Below, one piece after another: positions 38,401-50,400 of a stretch of 64,000 nucleotides of DNA. The DNA is from Singulisphaera acidiphila DSM 18658 (GTDB lineage: Bacteria; Planctomycetota; Planctomycetia; Isosphaerales; Isosphaeraceae). The position numbers were made by a program, and so were the translations under genes. The stretch's first letter is position 1. Each line of letters begins with the position of its first letter. The notes under the pieces were generated by a model. It did no database searches. It was not told the origin of the DNA and worked only from the letters and a program-made list of their open reading frames with translations. The stretch spans positions 5,900,744 through 5,964,743 of the forward strand of contig NC_019892.1 in NCBI RefSeq assembly GCF_000242455.2. The letters run 5' to 3'.

Positions 38401-41400
38401 GAGCTTACTCCGTCTCGCTTTACTCGGTCCCGACCTCCGTGACGACGCCCGCGTTCCCATCCCGCCCGACCGGTGTGACAGCGACCGCCGCCGAGGGGAC
38501 GATCACCCTGGCCTGGACCGATGTCGCCAATGTGACCGGTTACCGGATCGAACGCAGCGCCACCAGCACTGGTGGGTGGGCGCCGCTCGGCACGACCGTG
38601 GCGGGTGTGACGAGCTACACCGATACGGAACGCTCGGAAAACCTCCGATTTTACTACCGTGTGGTGGCGATCAACGCCGCCGGTATCTCCATCCCCAGCG
38701 ACACGGTCAATGCGATGGTGCCGCTTGCGACCCCCGGCAGTTTCACGGCGACCGTTGTATCGGGGGGTCAGATCAACCTGTCCTGGACCGACCGCTCTTC
38801 GGCCGAGACCGGCTACATCATCGAGCAGTCGTTGGACGGCGTGACCGGCTGGACGCAGACCGGGACGACGGGGGCCAACGCCACGAGTTTCTCGGCGTCT
38901 GGCCCGTTCCTGGGGGCAACGACCTATTACTTCCGGGTCCGGGCTTACAACTTCTCCCCGGTCAACTCCTCGGTCAACTCGTCGGTTTTCCCTCTGACGA
39001 CCCCCGCGTTCCCCTCCCAACCGACGAGTGTGAGAGCGACGGCAACGGTCGAGGGAACGATTACCCTGGTCTGGGACGACACGACCAATGAGACCGGTTA
39101 CCGGATCGAACGGAGCGTCAACGGGAGCACGGGCTGGACGCAGGTGGGCACGGCGTCGGCCAACGCCACCAGCTACAACGATGCGGGTCTTCCTGAGAAT
39201 ACGCGGTACTACTACCGCGTCATCGCTGCTAACGCGGCGGGCGACTCCGCTCCCAGCAGCGCAGTCAACGCCCTCACACTCCTTGCGACTCCCGGCAGTT
39301 TCACGGCGACGTTTGTCTCGGGTACCCAGATCGACCTGACCTGGACCGACCGCTCGTCGGTGGAATCGAGCTATATCATCGAGCAGTCGTTGGATGGTGT
39401 GACGGGATGGTCGTCGGTGGGTACAGCGTCGGCCAATGCCACCAACTTCTCCCTCCCCGGGCCGTTTAATGGCTCGACGACCTACCACTTCCGTGTCCGT
39501 GCCTATAACAACAACCCGGCTGTCTACTCGGCCTCTCCCACTCCCGCGTTTGTGACGACGCCTGCGTTCCCGTCCCGACCTACCAGCCTGATTGTGACAA
39601 TCCCGGCGGATGGAACGATCACCCTGACCTGGGCCGCCGCAAATGCGACTGGCTACCGGATTGAACGCAGCGGCGATGGTATCAGCGGCTGGACGCAGGT
39701 CGGCACGGTAGCGGCCAACGTCACGAGCTACAACGAAGCGGGGCTGCCGGAGAGCACGCGGTACTCTTACCGAGTGATCGCCACGAACGCGATGGGTGCC
39801 TCCGCATCCAGCCCCGTGATCAACGCCGTGATACCGCCCGCGGCCCCTGGCAGCGTCACGGCGACGGTCGTCTCGGGCGGTCAGGTCAATCTGACCTGGA
39901 CCGACCGCTCGGTGGCGGAATCGAGCTACGTGATCGAGCAGTCGCTCAATGGCACGACCTGGACCTCAATCGGCTCGACGGCGGCCAACGCCACAAGCTT
40001 CTCGGCGTCTGGACCGTTCGTCGGCTCAACCACCTATTATTTCCGTGTCCGGGCCTATAGCAACACGACCGGCTACTCGGTATCGCCTACCCCCGTGTTG
40101 GTGACGACCCCGGGGTTCCCGTCCCGGCTGAACCTCCCGACCGCAACGGCATCGGCCGAGGGAACGATCACTCTGACCTGGGCCGATGCAGCCAATGAGA
40201 CTGGCTATCGGATCGAACGGAGCCTCAACGGAAGCACGGGCTGGACGCAGATCGGCACGACCGGGGCTGGCGTAACCATCTACAACGACACGGGCCTCCC
40301 CGAGAATACGCGGTACTACTACCGGGTGACCGCCACCAACGCGGCGGGCGACTCCGCCCCCAGCACCGCGGCTAACGCCATTACACTCCTTGCGACTCCT
40401 GGCAGCGTCGTGGCGACGGTGGTCTCGGGCGGCCAGATCGACCTGACCTGGACAGACCGTTCCTCGGCCGAATCGGGCTACCAGATCGAGCAGTCGTTGG
40501 ACGGAGTGACGGGTTGGTCGCTGGTGGGTACGGCAGCGGCCAATGCCACCAGCTTCTCCCTCCCTGGGCCATTTGCCGGATCAACAGTCTATTACTTCAG
40601 GGTCCGAGCTAACTATCTCTCCGCGTACTCTAGCCCGACGCCGGTGACCACGTCGGCTTTCCCCACCCGGCCGACCGGGGTGACAACGGCGACAACCGAG
40701 GGAACGATCACTCTAACTTGGGCCGTCACCTCCAATGGGGACAGCTATCGGATCGAACGGAGCCTTAACGATACCACTGGCTGGACCTCGATTGGCACGA
40801 CACCGGCTGGTACCACGAGTTATACCGACTCCAGCCTGCCGGAAAGCACGCGGTACTCTTACCGAGTGATCGCCACCAACGCCGCCGGGGACTCCGCCCC
40901 CAGCGCCTCGGTCAACGCGATCACGCGGCCCAAGGCCCCCAATAACTTGGCTCTGACGGTGGTCTCAGGTAGCCGGATCGACCTGACCTGGACCGCTCGC
41001 TCCTCGTCCGAAGTGTTTTACTACGTCGAACAGTCGCTGGATGGAGCCACGGGCTGGACGCAAATCGGTACGACGGCGATCGCCGCTACTAACTTCCTGG
41101 CGTCTGGACCATTCGATGGCTCGACCACTTATTATTTCCGGGTTCGCGCCTACAGCTACTTCGCCAACTACTCGGCGTATTCCGCGTCGATGTCGGCGAC
41201 GACTCCGGCGTTCCCGTCCCGACCGGCTGGTGCGACCGCCACGGCGTCCGATGGGAAGATCACTCTGACCTGGTCCGACGTCGCCAACGTGACCGGCTAC
41301 CGGATCGAACGGAGCGGTGACGGCACCACCGGCTGGACCCAGGTCGGCATCGTACCGGCCAACTCCACGAGTTACATCAACTCGGGCTTGCCGGAGAACA

Positions 41401-44400
41401 CGCGGTACTACTACCGAATCTTTGCCACCAACGCCATTGCCGCTTCGGCCCCCAGTGTCACGATCAACGCGATCGTGCCGCTGGCGACCCCCGACGGCCT
41501 CACAGCGGTGTTTGTTTCGGGCGGTCGGATCGACTTGGCCTGGACCGACCGTTCCTCAGTGGAATCAGGTTACCAGATCGAGCAGTCGCTCAATGGCACG
41601 ACCGGCTGGACCTCGATCGGCACGGCGGCGGCCAACGCCACGAGCTTCTCGGCCCCGGGACCGTTCCTCAGCGCGACCACCTATTTCTTCCGTGTGCGGG
41701 CCTCCAACTCCTCTGGCACTTCGGCGTACACGGCCCCGGCTTCAGCGACCACGTCGGCGATACCGTCCCGCCCGTTGAGCGTGACGGCCACGGTCACTGC
41801 GGACGGGACGATCAGCCTGGCCTGGGCCGCCGCGACCGACGAGGTCAGCTATCGCATTGAACGCAGCACCAATTCCACCACCGGCTGGACGACTGTGGGC
41901 GTCACTGCGGCCGCCGCCACGAGCTATCCCAACACCGGCTTGTCGGAGAATACGTCCTACTACTACCGGGTGGTCGCTACCAACGCCGCCGGCGAGTCCG
42001 CTCCCAGTGCCGTGGTCAACGCACTCACGCGGCCCAATACTCCGGACGGCCTGACCGCAGTGGGTGTCTCGAGCCGTCGGATCGACCTCACCTGGATCGA
42101 CCGCTCCTCCGCCGAATCGGGTTATGTGCTCGAGCAGTCGCTCAACGGCACGACCGGCTGGACCTCGATCGGCTCGACCGTGGCCAACATCACCAGTTTC
42201 TTGGCTCCTGGGCCGTTTAACGGCTCAACCACCTATTTCTTCCGCGTTCGAGCCTCCAACTCCACGATGTACTCGACATCGGCATCGGTGACGACCCCGG
42301 CGTTCCCGAATGCACCGACGGATGTGACGGCGACTGCGGCCGAGGGTACGATCACCCTGGCCTGGGCCGATGTCGCCAATGTGACCGGTTACCGCATCGA
42401 ACGCAGCACCAGTCCCACCAGCGGGTGGGCACTGCTCGGGACGACCGGGTCCGGGATTACCAGCTATGCCGACACGGAACGTTCGGAGAATCTTCGGTTT
42501 TACTACCGTGTGGTGGCCATCAACGCGGTCGGAGAATCCGCCCCCAGCACCTCGGTCAATGCCGTTACGCTATTGGTGGCCCCCGGTAGTGTCGCGGCAG
42601 CGTTTGTCTCGGGTGGCCAAATCAACCTCACCTGGACCGACCGCTCTTCTGCCGAATTGAGCTACTTGATCGAGCAATCGCCGGATGGTGTGACCGGTTG
42701 GGTCCAGGTTGGGACCGCGGCCGCCAATGCCACCAGCTTCGCAGCGCCGGGACCGTTTCTCGGAGCGACCGCCTACTCCTTCCGCGTCCGTGCCTATAGC
42801 AACTCGCTTGGGGCCAATTACTCGGCTTATTCCACGGCCTCGTCTTTGACGACGCCCGCGTTCCCGTCCCGCCCAACGGGCCTAACGGCCACAGCGTCGG
42901 CGTTGGCTGAAGGGTCGATCGATTTGGTATGGATTGATGCGTCTGGCGAGACCAGCTACCGGATCGAACGGAGCATGAACGGAACCAGTGGCTGGACCCA
43001 GGTCGGCACAGCGGTGGCGGATGCCACCGGTTGGACTGACTCGGGCCTCCCCGAGAACACGCGGTACTACTACCGGGTGATCGCCACCAACGCAGCGGGC
43101 GACTCCGCCCCCAGCGTCCCGGCCAACGGGCTGACCAAGCTCGCGACCCCTTTGAACCTGACCGTCACCTTCGTCGCCGGCAACCGGATCGACCTCACCT
43201 GGACCGACCGCTCGTCGGTCGAGTCCGGCTACTACATCGAGCAGTCATTGGACGGCGCGACCGGATGGATCCAGGTGGGGGCGGTGGCCGCCAACTCCAC
43301 GAGTTTCTCTGCCGTCGGGCCTTTCCTCGGCACGTCCGCCTATCACTTCCGGGTCCGGGCTTACGCTACATCCACAGCCAATTACTCGGCTTATTCCATG
43401 GCCTCGTCTTTGACGACGCCCGCGTTCCCGTCCCGCCCGACGGGCGTGACGGCGACGGCGTCGGCCGAGGGGACGATCAACTTAACCTGGATTGATGCGT
43501 CTGACGGAACCGGCTACCGGATCGAACGGAGCCTCAACAGCACGGCCGGCTGGACCCAGGTCGGCACGGCGGCGGCGGACGCCACCGGCTGGACCGACTC
43601 GAACCTCATTGAGAACACGCGGTACTACTATCGCGTCATCGCCGTCAACGCGGACGGCGACTCCGCCCCCAGCATCACAGCCAACGGGCTGACCAAGCTC
43701 GCTGCTCCCGTGAGCCTGACCATCGCCTTCGTCTTCGGCAACCGGATCGACCTCACCTGGATCGACCGCTCGTCGGATGAGTCCGGCTACTACATCGAGC
43801 AGTCGCTGGACGGCGAGACCGAGTGGACTCAGGTCGGCACGGCCGCCGCGAATGCGACCAGTTACTCAGCGTCGGGGCCTTTCGACGCCCTGACTGCCTA
43901 CCACTTCCGGGTTCGCGCCTACAGCTCGGCCAGCTACCCGAACTACGCCAGCAACGAATCGGCCTACTCAAATTCGGTAACCCTGACAACCCCGGCGTTC
44001 CCGGACGTGCCGACAGGCCTGGTCGCCTCGCTGGCATCGGCATCGTCGATTGCGATCGCCTGGTCGGACGTGGCCAATGCCGACGGGTATCGAGTCGAGC
44101 GGAGCCTCAACGGCACCAGCGGCTGGACCCAGGTCGGCACGACCGCCGCAGGCGTGACCCGCTTCATCAATCCGGGCTTGTCGGTGAACGTGCGGTACTA
44201 TTACCGGATCATCGCTGCCAACGCGGCCGGCGACTCCGCCCCGAGCGTTGTGGTTTCCCTCCTCGTCAGGAACCTGCTCGCGTACGACGACGCCTACTCC
44301 ATCGGCCACGACCGGACTCTGACCCGGACCGCCGCCAGCGGGGTCCTGGCCAATGACGTCGACGCCAACGGCGCTCCCTTGACCGCCATCCTCGTCGACG

Positions 44401-47400
44401 GGGTCAGCCACGGCACCTTGACCCTCAACCCCAACGGCTCATTCACCTACATACCCGCGCCCGGATACTCCGGCACGGACAGCTTCACCTACCGAGCAAA
44501 CAACGGATCGATCGACAGCGCCGTCGCCGTTGTGACCATTCAGGTCACCCAGAGTGCTCCGGTGGCGGTCGACGACGTGTACACCGTGGCGCACGGCCGT
44601 ACCTTGGTGGTGACGACCAGGGGCGTGCTCTATAACGACACGGATGCCGACGACGATCCGCTCTTCGCCACTCTGATCACCGACGTTGAGCATGGCACCC
44701 TGACGCTCAACCCCGACGGCACCTTCACTTATCTCCCCAACGCTGGATTCACCGGTACGGACAGTTTTATCTATCAGGTTTCCGACGGTCTCGATGTCGG
44801 CAACCAGGCGAAAGTCACGATCCGGGTCACCCAGACCGCGCCTGTCGCCGTGGACGACGTGTACAGGGTCGGTCACGACCGGACCTTGACGGTCACGACC
44901 GGTGGCGTGCTGTTCAACGACAGAGACGCCGAGAACGACCCGCTGACCGCCATCCTCGTCACCAATGTTCAGCACGGGACCCTGGTCCTCAACGCCAACG
45001 GCACCTTCACCTACACGCCCAACGCGGGCTACTCCGGCATCGATCGTTTCACCTACCAGGCCAGCGACGGCCTCCTGACCAGTAATACGGCCACTGTCAC
45101 GATCACGGTCAGCGATACCGCCCCGGTGGCGCGGAACGACGCGTACAGCGTCCGCCACGACCGGACCTTGACGGTCACTTCCGGTGGCGTGCTGTTCAAC
45201 GACACCGATGCCGAGGACGACCCGCTGACCGCCATCCTCGTCACGGGCGTCCAGCATGGCACCTTGACGCTCAACGCCAACGGCACCTTCACCTACACGC
45301 CCAACGCGGGCTACTCCGGCATCGATCGCTTCACCTACCAGGCCAGTAGTGGAACGCTGCTCAGCAACATCGCGACGGTGACGATCACGATCTCTCAGAC
45401 AGCGCCTGTGGCGGTGATCGATACGTACTATGCCCGATCCGGCCAGACCCTAACGGTGACGACCGGTGGAGTTCTGAGCAATGATACCGACGCCGAGAAC
45501 GACCCGCTGACCGCCATCCTCGTCACCAGTGTTCAGCACGGGACCCTGGTCCTCAACGCCAACGGCACCTTCACCTACACGCCCAACGCGGGCTACACCG
45601 GCATCGATCGCTTCACCTATCAGGCCAGCGACGGCCTCCTGACCAGTAATACGGCCACTGTCACCATCGTGGTGGTCAATCAGGCGATCGTGGCGACCGA
45701 TGACGCCTATGACGCCATCGCCGGGTTTACCCTGACGACGACGGCCGGTAACAACGTCTTGGCCAACGACGTATCGATCGATGGTCGTTTCTTCACCGCC
45801 GTGCTTGTGACGAACGTGCAACACGGGACGCTGACGCTCAGACCCGACGGGACGTTCGACTACGTTCCGGATGCGGGGTACACTGGCACCGACCGCTTCA
45901 CCTACCAGGCCGACAACGGGTCTGAGTTGAGCAACATCGCCACGGTGACGATCACGGTCACCCGCCAGGCACCGGTGGCTCGCGATGACAGCTACTCCCT
46001 CAACAAGGGGCAGTCGATCTCCGTCACTGCTTCGCAAGGGGTTCTGGTCAACGACTACGGCGTGTACGGTGCCACGCTGACCGTGGTGCTGATCTCGAAC
46101 GTACAGCGCGGCACGCTGACCTTGCAGCCGAACGGGTCCTTTACCTACGTGCCCGCCGCCAACTACTCCGGCACCGACCGCTTCACCTATCAGGTTACGG
46201 ATGGCCACTCGAACAGCAGCACCGCCACCGTAACCCTCTACGTGCTCCCCTCCGCTCCGACTCCGACCAGCGGTACGCCGGGGTACACGGCTTCAGGTCC
46301 GGGCCTGACTCCGTCCGCTGCGGCGAACCTCAACACGATCGCGCCAGGCTCACCCATCCAAGGGGCCGGCTTCGGAGGTCTGAACTCGATCAAAGCGGAC
46401 GCGTTCACTGCGGGTTTCCACGGAGCTGAGGGAATCAACGCCAATACGTCGGGGTCGGGCGGCCTGACTTGGGCGGCCGGTGACCCCAGCTATGATCCGG
46501 CGACCGATACCCTCCAACTGTCTGCAGGCGCCACGATCTATCGGTATGGCTACTACGGGTATGGCCTTGGGGGCTACTACGGGTATGGCCTTGGGGGCTA
46601 CTACGGGTACGGCCTCGGGGGCTACTACGGGTACGGCCTCGGGGGCTACCCCGGGTATGGCCTTGGGGGCTACTACGGAGGAATATATGGCGGTTATGTT
46701 GGGTTGGTGGGATATTATGGATATTATGGATATTATGGATATCTGGGTTATGCAGAGTCTGGCACTTCTAGCGACACAGGATCGAATGACACGACGACCT
46801 GGTCGCACACTTATTCGGTGAGTTCGAGCAGTAGTGCAGGAGGATACTCTTACTCGGCAAGCTACGAAGCCACGGAAACGATCGCTTATACGGTGGGCGC
46901 GAACAGCTATTCCACCAACCGGACATGGTCATGGGAACGAGCGAGTTCAGGGGACTGGCAAGGGAATTCGAGTTTCAGCGAATCGAGCCAGTTCTCGACC
47001 AACACGGTCAACACCTCCAGCTTGAGCAGCGGTCCGAACAGCAACGACTCTGTCAATGCCTCGACGAGGACAGGCACTTACGAGGCCTCGGGCCAAGTCA
47101 GTCCCGAAAGCAGTTCATGGTCGTCTTCGAGCAGCGAGAGCGTCACCAGTTCCTCCACTCAGGCTCTTACGCAAACCACCAGTACGGCGAACCAGTCGAC
47201 GACCACGAGTAGTCACACAAACGCCGCCTCCGAATACAGCATCGCGGCAGAGTCGAGCTACAGCTATACCAAGGAAGCCGGCGCGAGCTTGAGCTTAAGC
47301 CTCAGACACTCCGACAGCGGTACAACGGAGTCCCGTACCGAGACCCAGACCAGCCTCACTTACCAGACGGCGACCGGTCGTGGCTCGGAGCTCATCAACT

Positions 47401-50400
47401 CGGCAACCAATGCGTCGTCCCAGTTCAGTAGCAGTTCCTCCAGTAGCAGCACCTCGACTCCCACAGGCTTCACCGGCACCGGTGAGCGGTCGGGCTCCAA
47501 CAGCGGATCCAGTGGTGCGGTCAACACGATCCGTGGTCAGTACACATTCAGCACCTCGTCGGGCAACCCCGGCTCCGGCAATGGAAGCACCACCGACGGC
47601 GTGGTGGAGTACCTCCGGGCCAACAGCTCAACCTTCAACTACACCAACGCGAACTCGGGCTCGAGCGAGGCCACCAGCGCGGGGGTCAGCAGCACCGGCA
47701 CCGCCAGCCACACCGATAGCGGCGAGCGCTCGGCCACGTTCGCACTGCTGGGCAACGACACGTTCACCGGTGTGTCAACCGACCCACAAAGCGGTGAGGT
47801 CTCCAACAGCACCGGCTCCGAGAACTTCTTCCAGAACTCCGGGTCGTCCGACAAGTTCACCAACACCGCCTCCGGAACGGTCACCTACGACGGCCGAGGA
47901 AAGAGCACACTCTCCAAGAAATCCAAGCAAAATACGGATGGCACCACGAGTGCGGCATTCGGGGTCTCGGGGGCGATCGACACCACTCGGGTGGTAACTG
48001 ATCCGGCAGCTGGGTCGATCGACTCCACGAAGGCGACGGAACAGTATTCTCGCGGAGCCAGTTCGGAACAGTCTTTCGAAGACCGGATCACGCGGAATAC
48101 CGAAGACGGTGTCTCGAGCACCACCACTCACCACCTCGACAGCGGTACGGACGCCACCGATTCGGTCAATCAAATCGAAGAGAGAACCCGTTGGTTGGTG
48201 ATCGATCCGCAAACCGGTGACGTTAGTCGGGCGACCTACGTCCAAAACAACCTGTACCAGAGTTCGGCGACGGATGAGTTTACCAACCGGAAGACTGACA
48301 CCAGCATCACGTCCGGCGGTCAGACGAACCGCTCCACGAATTCCACCCACACCGAAAGCGGGATCAAGACCAGCTCGTACGATGAGCAGGGTAACGCATC
48401 GTTCTCCTGGAGGCCCTCCGATGGCCTGAGCGAATCTTCCGGCTCCTCCACCTCGTCATCGTACGAGAGCACTTCCGACGAATATGATCAAGAAGCCACC
48501 GAGACGGTGACGGTAACTGGCAGTGTTACGGTCCGGGAGAGCTATGAAATCGCAAGTGGCTCGAACTCCGAAACTTCCTCCAGACATGATACCGATTTCA
48601 CCTTGGGGTCGTCGGCCGACGGCGCGACTTATTCCAAAACGAAAGCCGACACTACCGAGTGGAATTCGCACGGGGAGTATCGTGACGAATCGACCGCGAC
48701 GGAGACCTTGAGCGGTTCCGTCACGACTTCGACTCGAAGCATCAACAGCAGCGAAAGCGGTTCAGACTCCGAATCTTACTCAACCCAGAACTCGAACTGG
48801 AGTTCGCAGCCGCTGGGGGGGGGAGGGAGGGCTCTTGCTTCCAACAGCGAGTCTATCCAAGAGACCTTCAGCAGTCAGTACAGCAAAGAACTCGCCACGA
48901 CCGAATCGAAGGCTGCTGGGGTCGCAAGTTCGACCACAAGCGTCGCTTACAGCGGCTCGGACTCCGGCACCATCGTCAGTCAAGGCACCCAGTCGGCCTC
49001 AGGAGAAATGAACGGAGGGACAAACTCCACCTTCAAGAGTTTCAGTGACCGAGAGAGTTCCAGCAATCAGTACTCCAATGAGTCGGTCACTTCCCAGACC
49101 AATATGGGCGGCGTGATCTCCGCAAGCCGCGCTCTGACGAGTATCAACAACGGTATGGAAAGCTGGAGCCACCACGAACAAGGTAGCAACTCGCTCGTCT
49201 ATCCTTGGTACGAGTTCACCCTCGACAACACCACCAATGAGAGCTCGGTCAAACAGTTCAGCGGCCGGATCGACTCGTCCTTGACCGACCAGGCCGGTTT
49301 GACCAACGGTACGACCTCGACGAGAACATCGGAAACGGAGACGAACTCCTCAAACATCAGCCAGTCGGGTGGATTTTGGCAGCAAGCGGCAGCCGACAAC
49401 GGTATGGCGGAGAGTATTGGAACGTTTGCCATCGTCGAGAACTCGGGTAGGACTCGGACTCTCGTTGATCTGGATGTCAGTAATGAGGCGGCCGGTGTGG
49501 TCAACCGGAACCGGTCTCAAACGCTCCATGAGACGGGCTTTAATTCGCTAAGCCAGTCGGACCAAGGAGCGAATACTTACAGCGGCATCTCCCATGCGGA
49601 TGAGACCTACAAGGGAAGCGGTAGCTTTAGCGAAACCAGCAGCCAGGCAGGCAGCTTTACCTTCCATGAGACCTCAAATCTGAGTTTCGACGCCTCGGGA
49701 AACCCCAGCGGCACCGTCCAGTCGACGCTGGACGAGACGGCCACGTGGAGCGGCGGCCGTGATCACACGGAAAGCTTGGGAATCGAAGGGGTTGCTGTCG
49801 ATTCCGTCATTGTGAGTGTAGATGGCTCCGGGACGCAGGTCGGTCACCAGATCCGGTCGATGGTGCTGACCTCTGGTCTGGCCGACATCCTTGACAGCAT
49901 GATACTCCAAACCTTGGCGACGGAGACCTATTCGGCGAGTAATACGGAATCGAGCTTCACAGAAACCACAACCAACAACTCCACAGTTACGTCTCAGATG
50001 GACGGACCTCCGGGATCATCTATTACCCAGACCGTGACTGGGGGACCCGTCACAACCCAGTCTGGTACCCCGACTGCGGTACTGGCCGCAGCGAGGGAGG
50101 CCGACGCATTGGGAGGGGGGACGCGAGACGTCCTGGCGATGTTAATGAACTTGATTTCCCAGGCGTATGGGAATTCAGGCGAGGGAGAGTCCAGCCTGTT
50201 GACCGAGAGTGTCTCCAATGGAAATCCCGCAGGGTTCTCGTTGCGTGGCATGGGAACCATGGCCCTGGACGTATCGTCAGATTCTACTCAAGGGTCATCA
50301 AGCCAAGGGGGTGTCTGGAACTGGATCGTTGGAACGGTTTCTTATGTCGCAACCAAGGCTGATCAGGCCGTGGGAGTTGCCGGCAACCTTGTCCTGACAG

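Noticed and set aside
26000..44411. Many long frames on both strands within the Fn3 array (for example 34953-36047 leftward)
   Set aside because: They repeat with the array period and are mirror readings of the Fn3 DNA. None has start signals or independent conservation.
23619..46757. Tandem repeats that might look like a CRISPR array
   Set aside because: All repeats are in frame in one coding sequence, have no short constant repeat with unique spacers, and no cas genes are present.
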